NCBI GenBank assembly: GCA_035578155.1
Contig: JAPWDM010000005.1
Location: 29,318,108-29,382,107 of the forward strand
Length of the DNA stretch: 64,000 nt
DNA from: Brachynemurus nebulosus
Lineage: Eukaryota; Arthropoda; Insecta; Neuroptera; Myrmeleontidae
Direction: 5' to 3'
The notes beneath the pieces are model-generated. The model did no database searches. It saw only the letters and a list, made by a program, of their open reading frames with translations, and was not told the origin of the DNA. Within the stretch, counting starts at the first letter, position 1; every line of letters begins with the position of its first letter. The position numbers were made by a program, and so were the translations under genes. Below are positions 1-11,465 of this stretch, piece after piece.

Positions 1-12
1 ATTATGTACCTC

Positions 13-374
13 GTAAGTTAATTATAATAATTAAGTTATTTAAAATAATTTAACCGAAATCCACTGTATATGTACTTCTCTTTAGTAAATATAGTGTTGT
101 ATCTCTGATTGTATCTACATTTGTTTCCTATGTATTCAATTTTGTGAGAAGCATTGTAGATATCATTGGATTGTTGTACAAGTGTTATTTTTATTATGAA
201 AATAAAAATGCAATAATTTTCTTATTTGAAATTTTTCTTTTTTATGATAATCATATTATTTTTTATTGGCGTCCATAATTAAAATATTTTACTACATTCA
301 TAAAATTATTTTTTTATTTATTATCCGATCTTATTTATTAAATTTACTTATACATATTTTATTCTTAATTGCAG
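13..374 (+). other. Probable IFRD1 intron, left edge
   Basis: This AT-rich stretch ends in the acceptor TTGCAG at 369-374 that starts the IFRD1 exon. Bases 13-20 read GTAAGTTA, a good donor, so bases 1-12 may be the end of the upstream exon. Nothing else is seen. Confidence 0.45.
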
Positions 375-1646
375 ACGCCTTACATTATGCGAATCCATCG
401 AAAAAAGCTTAAGAAAAGGCCGTGGGGCCGAACAAATTAGCGCGGCAAAATTAGCCCCCCTTCTCTGCGTCCAGTTGGGAGCGACTGAAGACGCCGAGGA
501 AATATGCAACACCCTACGTCCCGTGCTTACCGTCACCGCAAATGACGCATCAATGACACCAATTGTCCGAGCGAAATGTTGTATCTCACTCGGTCTGGTA
601 ATGTTTCTCTCCGGCGGTGAAATTGGTGACGTAATACTGGTCATGCGCGAATTGGAAACAATGTTCTCCGGAAGTTATTTGCGCGGTGACGGTTCCACAC
701 CATCGCCACACCCGGATATTGGGACTTTGCATGCCGCCGCTCTTTCCGCTTGGAGTCTCCTGTTAACTTTACTTGCCCCGTCAGACGTGTATGCCTTCAT
801 GGGCGAATACGACACAACCCGATTTTCACCATCGTTAGAACAATTGTCCGAGATGCTGCTGTCGCCCCACTTGGACGTGCGACTAAGCGCCGGTGAAGCG
901 TTAGCGATCGCTTACGAAATGGGCCGCGAATTTAACGAAGATTTCGCGGAAGATTTTTCACCGGAACTTATCGAAACGTTACGACAATTGGCCACCGATT
1001 CGCATAAATATCGCGCGAAAAAGGACAGAAAAACACAGCGAGCCACATTCCGCGATGTGTTACGATATATTGAGGAGTTTGAGACGTACGAGGACAATAT
1101 CCGTGTAGGGTGTCGAGAATTATTATTGTTGGATGGTTGGGTGCGTCGTAAACACTATGACGCATTGTGCGGCGCCCTAGGACCGGGATTGCAAGTGCAT
1201 CTGCTCAATAACGATCTTCTGCGCGATGTGTTTTCGATGGGTGCTAAACCATTAATGGACACAACAGTGGCCGCCACTAAACAGAGTAAACTTGAACGCG
1301 TAAGTATTAAAAAATACCGCTGTGGCAGCATTCTGCATAACATAGCGAATTTCCCTTTAAAAAAATTAGTTTTTCTCGGAAACTAGTTGACATAGAAAAA
1401 TAGTTTAAAGACCTTTTTTGTGTGATTTTTTTCTCCCCGTTTCAATACTAGTGTAAAAAATGTCGCAAAAATGTTCGAATAAAGGGAAATTTTGGCAAAA
1501 ATTCACGAAAATTGCCAAAAAAACCATGTTCTGGGCATCAGACGTGCCTGGTTAACGAACTCGTCCAACGGTTTGAGACTTCCAATATTATTTTCACCAA
1601 ATTTCGTAAAAGTAGGACGTTTCGGTCGAGAGTTATCGTGCGGCCC

Positions 1647-1678
<32 letters not shown>

Positions 1679-1683
1679 CACAT

Positions 1684-1745
<62 letters not shown>

Positions 1746-3873
1746 GTGACTTCCAGTTATTTCATCTGCTTGGGACTATATAGGGGAAGGTGAAATAAGT
1801 GGAAGTTCAGCGTCGTCCCTTATTTATTAAATTTTAAAAAAATGAAATTTTTATATAACAGTTGTAGATATATTTGCTAATGTTACTTAAGTAAAATGTG
1901 TTATATAATTATAAAATAAATGAAAATGTTTTGTAAAGTAAAAAAAAATTATAACTCACGTTAAACTGCAAAACATCTTATACCACTATTAGACACAAAC
2001 ACGATCGTTTAAACAGGCACATATGTATGTTTTTCACTTCCATTCCACACGCACTTCCATATTTTTCTTTTAATGCTTCCAACAATAAAATCATACAGAA
2101 CGCAACAAACAAAAATACAACACAGAATTGTAACACCGAATGTGAATGCATTAATAGACTAACAGTGTGTCTAAAATTTTGGAGACAATATTTTTTTTGT
2201 CGAAATGTTTATTACTTTTATTAATTATTTTATTAATTTTAACCCTCCTTTTGAATTGCGATACATTCATTCTGGATCGCATATGTGCCTGTTTTATCGT
2301 TATGTACTAATGAGACCTACTGTTCTAGCTTCTGTCTTCCAGATTTCCAGGACAAAGTGACGAACGAATTTTTAATACTTCAAATAAAAATAGAATATCT
2401 GTCTCATACTATCATAATATATCTATCTATAGAATTTTGAAATGTACGTACTTAATTTTATTTGTAGAGAATATACATTCCTTGGTGGTTTCTTTTTTGA
2501 TTTCTAACAAGAGAAACGTAGCAACTCTATAACAACTGAATAAAAAGAACAAGTTTGTCCGGGGTCTAATATTACATGCTTTTTTGACTTTGTGATTTGG
2601 TGATATTATCTACTTAAGGGTTAAAAAGAAATATTTACATAATCAGTTTGGTTGTGTTAATTGATTCTGTATGCTCAAGTACCTATAATAGTACATCTGT
2701 GGTAGTGCACAGATTAATGCATGCTTGCATAAGCATACTAACACAAATATGTAGTGTAAATCATATCATAAATAATATTGTATATTTATATTATTTATAT
2801 CTATGTATATGTGACAAATTCAAGCATATAAGATAAACATAACAGCTCTTTTCGTTTTAAACTTACAAAGAATAGATATTTAATTTGATATGATAAATAA
2901 ATTGACGAAATGATGAGTATGAATACGACACATAATAGAATATGTAATTGTTAAGTGCATAAAATAAATAGTAAATTAAAGTAAATTTTTTCACCGGTAT
3001 TCATATTTTTTTAAAAATTGACATATGTATTTGATACTAATTAATTATTTTTAATTTTTTACCGACGCCTCTGATTGTTTACCTGTTTCTTCAAATCTTA
3101 CTAATACATATACAACGACGCATGTTTGTGTGTCCTCACTACCTGCCGGCGGGAGGGGAAGATGAAATAACTGAGAGAGATATAAGTAGAAGTGAAGTGT
3201 ATATGTACACTGTCGCGTTTTTGTTAGTTGACAGTTCTTCTCGTTAAATTGTTAGGCAACAAATTTTCGTTAAACAAACATAAATTTATTCGAACAAATG
3301 CAAACCTCTCGTGTAATAATAAGTGACAAAATATGTATTAATCGAGAACATTTATAATAGATTTAAGTTTTTAAATGCCCATCTCTAGCGTCAATTTTTC
3401 CCCCTCTGCCCTTCGTCCTGCTATTAGAGATTATGGCTGTTCAGACAGACAGTACTTTTTAATAGTTTTGGTAACAAAAGTTCTAGAATATTCAGCAAAG
3501 ATATTGAAAAACCAACTTCACTATTAGAATGGTTACCAAAAAAAGAAATCAAATAACGGAATTTGACAAATATTATATTCGACAACCAGTAAAGATATCG
3601 AAAAACCAACTTTTAGAATTTAAATTATCAAATTTCGTTATCTGAGATTTGTGTCGACAACCATTCCGACGATGAAGTCAGTTTTTCAACATCTTTGTTG
3701 ATTATCGAATAGAATATTCTAGAATTTCTGTTAAATTTCACTGTTTTACTATAACTCACTAATTTTTATATTTTTATTTCTTTTAGCATTTAATGAATGC
3801 TGCTGCTTTCAAGGCCCGGACAATATCCCGCGCTAAAAATCGTGACAAACGGTCGGCCGTGGTTTCAAGTTAA
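375..3873 (+). CDS. Ifrd1: Interferon-related developmental regulator (IFRD1/IFRD2 family), 3' part
   Basis: Two exons are joined: 375-1299 and 3787-3873 (stop 3871-3873). The first base, 375, completes a codon split by the preceding intron, so the frame runs open from 376; 336 residues are encoded here. The family is an ARM/HEAT-like nuclear co-regulator. Recognisable segments are the start of the conserved region (RLTLCESIEKSLRKGRG), a middle part with SAGEALAIAYEMGRE, and the family C-terminal signature (FERH-like LERH, then AAFKAR and NRDKR). The donor at 1300 reads GTAAGT and the acceptor at 3786 ends TTTTAG; phases agree (phase 0). The N-terminal third lies off the left edge. A GTAAGTTA donor at 13-20 may end the previous exon, whose 12 visible bases have a compatible phase, but that is too short to prove. 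AATAAA at 4310-4315 is a plausible polyadenylation signal. Confidence 0.93.
1525..1650 (+). repeat. Dispersed repeat copy 1, abutting a microsatellite
   Basis: The segment around CTGGGCATCAGACGTGCC, followed by AACGAACT and, about 70 bp later, GAGAGTTATCGTG, recurs in reverse orientation at about 60245-60385. In both copies the same edge is joined directly to a (CA)n/(TA)n tract. This suggests a family whose end is a microsatellite. Class unknown. Confidence 0.6.
1646..1742. repeat. (CA)n then (TA)n microsatellite
   Basis: CA repeats with TA interruptions run from 1646 to 1689, then uninterrupted TA repeats to about 1742. Open frames reading TH or IY repeats across it are artefacts. Confidence 0.95.
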
Positions 3874-4309
3874 TCGGAGTGATTGGATGGAACGGATGTT
3901 TTCCATATTTTCTTTATATTGATCATTTTTTAAAGTATTCGTGCCGTAACATTTTAATATAAATATTAAAATAATCTTAAATATTTGAGCTATTCACATA
4001 TTTTATAGATCTTTGACAAGTAAATTAAAAAAAAATTATAGTAGTAATATAAATATTATTGTACATAAATTATATATAAAAAATAAAAAAATATATATGT
4101 AGCAATTTAAAAAAAAAAAATAAAATAGACTATATATCACAGATGAATTTATGTTTTTCTTTATTTTTTATATGTGAATTGTTTAAATAATTGTATATTT
4201 TAAAATTTATTTAAGTTTCTTTTCTTTTTGTAATTTTTACAAATGCTTTAATTTAATTGTTGTATTTATGTTGTTATTTAATCATTGTAAATATTGTAGT
4301 TTTTAAGTA

Positions 4310-4315
4310 AATAAA
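4310..4315 (+). promoter_or_regulatory. Candidate polyadenylation signal of IFRD1
   Basis: AATAAA lies 437 nt after the IFRD1 stop, in an AT-rich 3' UTR-like region. A similar AT-rich context at 4080-4125 has weaker variants. The position is inferred from the motif only. Confidence 0.45.
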
Positions 4316-4522
4316 ACTATATAAGCAAACCAAATCAAATTGTCAGCACGTCTTTACAGTAAATTTCCCCAGGGGCCGGTAATATTTTTAAATAAATTCG
4401 CGAAATAATTCAACATGTGTGAACACTCACATTTTTAATAAAAATGGAATAAAAATGAACATGATGTCAGTAATAATAAAGTTATAAAAATAATCAATTT
4501 ATAAACAAAATATAAATAAACA

Positions 4523-4527
<5 letters not shown>

Positions 4528-4610
<83 letters not shown>
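4528..4610. repeat. (TA)n microsatellite
   Basis: About 41 uninterrupted AT dinucleotides lie in the intergenic DNA downstream of IFRD1. Confidence 0.95.
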
Positions 4611-4612
<2 letters not shown>

Positions 4613-4666
4613 GTTCGGTTTTGGAAGTTGATCGTCAATGAGTGTATATGCTGCCTTCATCATTTA

Positions 4667-5396
4667 AGCCTGGATTACACTTGGCGAGTTTACTCGCTAG
4701 TGAATAGCGAGTAAATTCGCTAGCGAGTGCAAACGTATCGACTCGCTCAATGAATACCGATTACACACATAGCTAGTAAATTTGCTAACATGTGTTGTTG
4801 TTATTAATATTTAACTGAGCAAATATTTCATGTTTTGTTTTTTTTTTCCTCTCTTGCTTATTATTACTACAAACTTATTTTTATTAAAAAATTTTCATTA
4901 CTGTAGTATTTATATGTTATATAATTTACAATGTTTTTATTTCCTTTAACTTATTAAAAATTTGAAGTGGAAACAAAACTGACATTTTAATTTTTTTTAA
5001 TTTATAAACTTTTTTTACGCAAATACTACGCTGTGGAACATAAAACACCAAATTTTTTTGTCTTATCACCCAATTTTTTATCTACCTATCGCATTTTTTT
5101 GCTTTTTCTGCAAATTTTTACGTAAAAATAATAACGATGGAATTACAAATCCTGCACAAACAATCTCTGTTGACATTTTGAAAGAACTGTCAAATACAGC
5201 GATTTTACTTGTTAAATATATTACACAAAGCGATTTCACTAGCCAGCGGGTAAAAATACGAAGCGAGTAGCGAGTAAAGTAGACTGGTCTTCAACTTTAC
5301 TCGCTTTAGAAAAGCGAGTAGCGAGTAACTAGTTAAGAATATTACACTAAGCCAGTTTACTAGCAGCGAGCAAACTCGCCAAGTGTAATACAGCCT
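4667..5396. mobile_element. PIF/Harbinger-like MITE with CTCGC palindrome arrays
   Basis: A 730-bp element is flanked by TTA on both sides (4664-4666 and 5397-5399). Its ends are inverted: AGCCTGGATTACACTTGG on the left pairs with the complement of CCAAGTGTAATACAGCCT on the right. Inside both ends are repeated short palindromic blocks of the type TACTCGCTAGCGAGTA. No transposase ORF is present, so it is non-autonomous. The 3-bp TTA duplication is the Harbinger hallmark; superfamily assignment is an inference. Confidence 0.8.
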
Positions 5397-6418
5397 TTAC
5401 ATCTAAATGATGTATGCACATGCGCACACTATAGGTTGGGAACTTGCCCTTAAAAATATGCTTAGAAATTGAAAAAGTGATCACAAGCGTTCTAGTGGAT
5501 GGGTTTTTTTTAATCGATGCAGAATTTAAAATAAAATATAAAATTCAAATACTATTTTTTTATTAAACCCCGACTTGAATGCTAAAAATTGATAAAAATA
5601 AATAATTTGACAAGTATTCTTATAAATATTTGATTTCAGTCTACGTATTCATTCTAAAATATCATATTTGTCAATAGTTTTTTCTCTCTCTAAAAAAATG
5701 GTATAATTTTTTTTTTATGTATCAATTGTGCTTATAGAATACTACAAATACAAAATTTGTATTTACATGTATCCTCCGTACTTTCATTAATTTCAACTTC
5801 TCATAGTGACGCCGGCATTTGGTAAAAAAATAGTATTGGAAATTTTTATTCCTTTTTAAATTTTAAATCAATTAAAAGAAAAATCAGCCACTAGAACGCT
5901 CGTGGTCGCTTTTTGTTAAAAATTAGGGTTAAGTTCCTACTCTACTAATTCCTACATCATTTAGAAGTAAATAATGTGGGCAGCAAATACATTCATTGAT
6001 CATTGACGATCAACTGACAAAACCTAACGCAGCATAAGAGGCATAAGAACCCTCGAAAAAAGATTTGTCAGATCAGCCATATTTCTAAAAGAATTTTCGT
6101 CATTGTAACAACAACAATGAAAAATTTATATCCAAATTACCATAATTCGTTCAAATCATTTCCATAAAGATTGATTTGAGAAAAAGAAAGTTTGAATGAC
6201 GTCATCAAGGTTATTAAAATGTTTTAGTGTTCTAAAAAACGTAAATAAAATGATAAAACGATGGAATAAGAGGCGGATTATAGGTTTACGAAGTCGTTCT
6301 TTTCATTTTTACCAAAATTAAAACCACTAGAAAGAGAAAACTTCTCCAATCATATTTCTAAAAGGAATTTCGTCATTTTGATAGCGAAAATGGAAGGGTC
6401 GCATAAAAAATGTATATA
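5397..6418. other. Intergenic AT-rich DNA, nothing recognised
   Basis: No ORF with recognisable content, RNA gene or clear terminal repeat was seen. Short echoes of a CTAGAACGCT motif (5490, 5890 inverted) hint at a decayed inverted element. Confidence 0.5.
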
Positions 6419-7047
6419 CCGTAAAATTAGATGACATTGGTTCACTTTTGAACTTTACACTGTTATAAGTTTTACACCAAATGATATTAATTTTTGTTTC
6501 TAGTTACGTTTTATGGGTCTGTATTAGTATTTTTAACTTTGAAATGGAGAAGAAGCTAAATACATTCTAAATATTTTTTTTTTATTTTTTAAATAAGGGT
6601 GGCGAAAGTCAGACGACGAAGTTGGGTTACTTTGGCCACATGTTGCTTTTTTTTTTTGGAAAACGCAAAGACACGCTAGAGCATGGGTTACTTTGACCAT
6701 GTATTTAATAGCCAAGTATGTTTGAAATATTTTTTGAGGTTTTTTTAAATAAAAATATGATAAAAATACTTCTTTTTTTATGTTTTATTATGTCAAGCTG
6801 CCCTTGAAGTTTTTGAAGGTAAACATTGCAGGTTTTTCGTAAATTTTTCTATTTAAACTTTTTCAGGTACTAAAAATCAAATTGTTTTATGTATATAATT
6901 GTTTTCGAGTCCAATATAATCTATAGAATCAATGAAAAATACTATTCCATGCATAAGTATTATTATAACATAATCGTGCATAAATAACACAAATATTGAA
7001 AAATGGCCAAAGTTAACCATGGTGGCCAAAGTCATTCAATTTTACGG
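6419..7047. mobile_element. Tc1/mariner-like MITE (TA target site)
   Basis: The left end CCGTAAAATTAGATGAC is the inverted match of the right end (complement reads CCGTAAAATTGAATGAC). TA dinucleotides flank both ends (6417-6418 and 7048-7049). Inside, GGTTACTTTGGCCA-like blocks recur in both orientations. A similar end, CCGTAAGATGGAATGAC, occurs at 52608 next to another element. Confidence 0.75.
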
Positions 7048-7184
7048 TATCTTTTAAAATTTCCATTGCCAAAAATGCATTATGACCATTAAAAGAATGA
7101 CACCCCTGCCCTAATTTGAGAGCTAAATCCGCCTCATGTCCCTGCCACTCTCCTTATGCCTTTTATAAAAAATATATCGTTTAC

Positions 7185-7520
7185 TGTCGCCACTGCAACT
7201 AATACACAAGATGGCGTTGATGACACTTGTATCTAAAACAGAGTCGGGACATGAGTTTTGATAGTTCGCTATTTTTCATCTAAAATAAATTAGAAATAAA
7301 TAAAATATTTAAAAACATACTTTAAGTCAACCTAGAAAGATTAATTAAATTAAAAAATTTTAATTGTTCATTAACACATAACTTGGTAACGATAATTTTG
7401 TACTCAAACATATGATGATTAATTTTGACATCTATTTGTTGAAAAATGCTCACATGTCCCAACTCTATTTAGTATAGGGATTCTTGACTACAAGTGCCAT
7501 CAGCGCCACGTAGCGGACTG
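7185..7520. repeat. Inverted-repeat element (about 330 bp)
   Basis: The left arm (around 7212-7255, TTGATGACACTTGTA then GTCGGGACATG) is complementary to the right arm (7448-7512, GTCCCAACTC then CAAGTGCCATCA). It looks like a diverged foldback MITE. No target duplication could be fixed. Confidence 0.6.
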
Positions 7521-7620
7521 TGACAATAAAAATTCGTCCTTGAAAATAAGTGGCAGAGACATAATCCGCCCTTATAAGACGAAGTGGCAAAAAAAACAAT
7601 CTATGATATTTGTATATTAT

Positions 7621-7639
7621 TTTATTTCGAGTATTTATT
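7621..7639 (-). promoter_or_regulatory. Candidate polyadenylation signals of the zinc-finger gene
   Basis: TTTATT on the plus strand at 7621-7626 and 7634-7639 reads AATAAA on the gene's strand, about 160-180 nt past the stop codon. Motif-based inference only. Confidence 0.45.
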
Positions 7640-7799
7640 TTATACATTCTACGAAATGTTCATATATCAAAATTTTTAAAATTAAAAATTAAATAAAATT
7701 TCTTAAAAATCAAATTACAATTTTTAGCAACACAATGACGCAATTGATTCTCACTCGCGCCTCTGGTGGTAAAATTATAAACTGTATCAGGTGCGCCAT

Positions 7800-9986
7800 T
7801 TATGTATTATGAATGTTCATATGCGTTTTTAAATGTGACGTCTCTTTAAATGTTCGATAACAAATATTACATTTTTGGGGCCGTTCGCCAGTGTGCACGC
7901 GCATATGTCGCCGCAGTGCTCCGCCCTCAATAAACGCCTTACTACAAATCGTACATTTATTTGGTTTCTCGCCGGTATGATACATCATATGTCGCCAAGC
8001 GGTGATACGCCATTTAAATCGCTTATCGCACATACTACATTTATGCGGGAATTCATCTGAATGTATAATTTTATGCACGCGAAGTTCAGTGCCGGTGGCA
8101 AATGCTTTTGGACAGAGGTTGCACGGGTACGGTTTTTCCCCCGTATGCATGCGTTTATGACTTTTTAAGTGTGAGTTCTGTTTAAATGTTTTTCCGCACA
8201 TTTCGCACATGTACGGGGATTCCCCGGTATGTGTACGGGAATGTTTTATATACATGTGTTTGAGGAAGAATGTTTTTGGACAGTATTTACAGTTGTAGAT
8301 TTTTTGTGTTTGTCGTTTTCGCGGTTTCGGAACAAGCGGTTTTGGGAGTGTCGCGTGACGGACTTGCATGTGTTTTCGTAGCGCACTGTTTGTGATGTAA
8401 CTTTTTGAGCAGATGTCGCAAGTGTACGATTTTTCACCGGTGTGCGATTTTTTGTGGATTGTGAGATGAGCTTTCTGTTTGAAGCCTTTACCACAGAAAT
8501 CGCAGACGAATGGTCGCTCGCCGGTGTGAATTCTTAGGTGGTCTTGGAGGGCAGCGTTAGCCAAGAATGACTTGTCGCATTGGCTGCACGCGTAGAGTCC
8601 TTTTACTTTTGGTTCGTCGTCTCCTTGCAGAGATTTTTCTTGATCCGAAATTCCGTCTTCTTCTCGTTTAATGTCATTTTTGATGTCGTCTGCGCTGTCT
8701 TCGTCGTTGAAGTCGTTCTGGAAATGTACATTGCTTTCGAGATCATCTTCGGAATGCACCCGCAGGATGTGGGCTTTCAAAACGCTTCTGGTGGTGAATT
8801 GTTTTGGGCACAAATCGCAACCGTATTGTTTTTCGCCGGTGTGCGATTTGGTGTGGATTGACAGATGAATTTTCTGTTTGAATCCCATACCACATTCGGG
8901 ACAAACGAAGGGCCGTTCTCCTGAATGGATTTCCATGTGTTTCTTGTAGCCGATGTAGGATTTGAATTTTTCATCACATTCGACACAAAGATAATTATCG
9001 GTTGTTTTGGATTTCCGCGCGGCTTCCAGTTCTTTTGAGATATCTTTATTTTCGCTGGTTTTAAAATGTTTGTTTATTTTGTGAGTTTTCAGGTTGCTTT
9101 TGGTAATGAAACTTTTCATGCAAATATTGCATGTATGAGATTTTTCGCCAGTATGAGTTTTCCAATGGACTGATAAATGAGCTTTCTGTTTAAACCCTTT
9201 CCCACACAATTTACAAATGAACGGTTTGCCTTCATTGTGGGCTCGGGATTTGATTAAATGGAAATCTTTTGAACAGTATGGAGCATTACAAATTTTACAC
9301 TGATCCTCCAGAAAACTGATGTCAATTTTCGACGATTTCTGTTTCGATTTTCTCGAAATTTTGTTCTCATGCTCGACGATATGCTTTTTTAAATTTGCTT
9401 CACTTTCAAACGTGGCATCGCAAAGACTACATTGATGTTTCGTAACTTCGTCGCCCTCTTCGTCGTCCTCATCTGGACTCTCATTTTCTTTGTCCCCATG
9501 ATGGTCCGAATCTGAATGATCTTCGTATTTAATTAAAACATCATCAATACCGTCTGTAAGATCATGATCCGGTTTATTATCTTCTACAGTGTCTTCATTT
9601 TTTATCGATTTTGAATTATTATTTACATTATAAAGTAATTTTAATTTTGTATCAGACTGTAAACATGTTTGGCGAAATAAATATGAAACTTGTAATTTAT
9701 CTATACATTCTAAACATGCTAATTTCGGCAGATTATCATCTGGGCGAATCTAAAATAAAATTTTGGCGACGTTTTAAATAAAATATTTTTGATAAAAACA
9801 TAAATTGTTTATATAATTTGTTATTGATAAAATTTAACTTACTTGAATTGGAGCACAATCCATTATCGCATCAACTAATTTTATTTGTTTCGTATCAAAT
9901 GATTCAACATTAGTGAATATATTTTTAAATTCACATTCTAGAGTATCTTTTGGTGATAAACAAAGTCGACAGATTTCATTATCCAT
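7800..9986 (-). CDS. ZAD-C2H2 zinc-finger protein
   Basis: Two exons are joined: 9986-9843 (48 codons from ATG) and 9749-7800; the 93-nt intron has GTAAGT and TTTTAG ends and phases agree. The product is 697 aa. Exon 1 and the start of exon 2 form a ZAD dimerisation domain: paired cysteines C6/C9 (ICRLC) and C60/C63 (ACLEC). After an acidic linker (about 100-170) come 15 intact C2H2 fingers and one degenerate finger at 199-219 that lacks correct histidine spacing. TGEKP-type linkers join the last six. Three 78-residue three-finger modules (199-276, 303-380, 436-513) share the core GFKQKxHL. ZAD proteins are arthropod nuclear DNA-binding regulators; the target is unknown. The exon 2 frame has no ATG upstream of the fingers, so ZAD exon 1 supplies the start. 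Confidence 0.93.
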
Positions 9987-10404
9987 TTTGAAATAAAATT
10001 GATTACACTTTTATATCTATATTTCATGAAAACTGTTTGACATGGTTGCAATTTAAATGTCTCCCTCCGAAATAATTTTATCGCTTTTATCACAGAACGA
10101 TTTTATTAAGTAGAATTGTCAATATCGTTCTATAATTAAATTATTTTCATTTTTAATATTTGTTTTATTATACTTTTAATAATATATCCATCATTTTCCT
10201 ATTGTTTAAATCAAATTTTTAACTCAAAACTACAAGTTTTTCAAACCCCTTATACCCCTTATACCCTTCGTCGATTGATATGAATCTCCCCCCGAAAACA
10301 GTTTATTTCAGTATTCACATAACTTTTTTCAGGAAACAAATAAACCTAATTTACAGAAAAATATGTATTTTTACAAATTACCTCTTTTAAACACACATAC
10401 TTGT
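9987..10404. other. Upstream region of the zinc-finger gene
   Basis: Immediately upstream of the zinc-finger start on the minus strand, so the promoter should lie here. No TATA box or other site is convincing in this AT-rich DNA. ATACCCCTT-like words repeat at 10245-10265. Confidence 0.4.
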
Positions 10405-10650
10405 GGGTAAATTTTTTTGTCTCAAAGTGCCGGAGTTTTAACTGCCAGTGATAAATACAATAAAGGTAAGGTTACAAAAAAAGAAAAAAATATTTTTTCT
10501 TCCAACATCAAAAAAGTGAACCCTAGGAATTTACAAAATATAAATTATACTAAACTATGTTGATAAAATTGAATATTTTTTAGAATTATACCGTATTTCG
10601 GAAAATCTGTCACAGATGGCGGCACCTGTACCAGTGAATCATAGAGCACT
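10405..10650 (+). repeat. Dispersed repeat D, copy 1
   Basis: This segment matches 36245-36475 in reverse orientation. Shared blocks include TTTTGTCTCAAA, ACTGCCAGTGA, AATTATACTAAAC and a highly similar end, CTGTCACAGATGGCGGCAC followed by TGTACCAGTGAAT. The family is unidentified; the second copy is in PDE12 intron 5. Confidence 0.75.
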
Positions 10651-11465
10651 AGAGATAAAATACCTATCTCTATACTACTGGAACCAGTGTAACCAGTTGA
10701 GATAGAAAATATGTTGTATACGTACACGGTGTTTACTTTGTATTTGTGCGGTAAACTCTGTTAGTGTGAGTGATCGGAGGTGGTGATAGCCGTCACGTGA
10801 CCCTGGTTCGCATACATATGTGTGATACCACAACGCTACTTGTGCGGGTTCTACAATGCTAACAACATAGAGTAATAGAGACAACATATCTATGCCTACA
10901 CTACTGGAACCAGTGTAACATGTAAGAGATAGACAATATGTTGTATACACATACTGGGTTTACATTGTATTAGTGCGATTTTGTGTATTTGTGTGAGTAA
11001 CGGAGATAGTAGGGGCGGTCACGTGGCTCAGTTATTGCATACATAGTTATGACAGCACACGCATGTACTAGGGGATGTAACAATACCAACAACAATCAAG
11101 CCCATTATCGTGTGGTTGATCTTCAATCATCGACTGCTACTGACAAACTGACAACTAAGAAGCCTAATGAGCACAGAAGTACACACTCGTGATTTCAGAA
11201 AAGAGATAGTTACGGGGTCTCTGTCCTCTGTGGCTAACAACAATCAAATCCATTGTTGTTTGACTGACCTACACTCAGCGACGGGTACTGAGCAAGTGAC
11301 TACTAAGCAGCCTAAGATGCACATAAATGCTCATAAGTGATTGCAGAAAAGAGATAGTTGTATTCGCTCTATTTGTTCTATGCAGTGAATATTAGAGTCC
11401 CTATCAGGTGACACTGGTTCCAGTAGTATAGAGATAGATATATTGTCTCTGCCTTACTCTGTGGG
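10640..11465. repeat. Composite repeat with tandem halves and inverted ends
   Basis: A block of roughly 230 bp occurs twice in tandem (about 10645-10875 and 10876-11100), sharing CTACTGGAACCAGTGTAAC and ATATGTTGTATAC. The right end (11405-11460) carries the inverted copy, GTTCCAGTAGTATAGAGATAG. Between them a second, about 140-bp, block around CAACAATCAA and AGAGATAGTT is also repeated. ORFs here are repeat shadows. Confidence 0.7.

Larger units (their letters stand above)
1300..3786 (+). other. IFRD1 last intron (2487 nt) with microsatellite and repeat
   Basis: The intron has donor GTAAGT and acceptor TTTTAG. It contains a dispersed repeat (about 1525-1650), a CA/TA microsatellite (1646-1742) and otherwise unrecognised AT-rich sequence. 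Between 3460 and 3720 a motif around AAAGATATYGAAAAACC occurs twice in direct and once in inverted form, perhaps a decayed foldback element. Confidence 0.7.

Noticed and set aside
1492..1793. ORFs with IYIYIY or THTHTH repeats here and at 4435-4638, 42515-42820, 60049-60401 and 62062-62274.
   Set aside because: They are translations of TA and CA microsatellites.
8580..8868. Plus-strand ORFs opposite the zinc-finger exon.
   Set aside because: Antisense shadows of the acidic linker and finger region.
10545..10950. ORFs on the minus strand sharing similar protein text (YTGSSS motifs).
   Set aside because: The similarity comes from the tandem non-coding repeat at 10640-11100; no protein family is recognisable.
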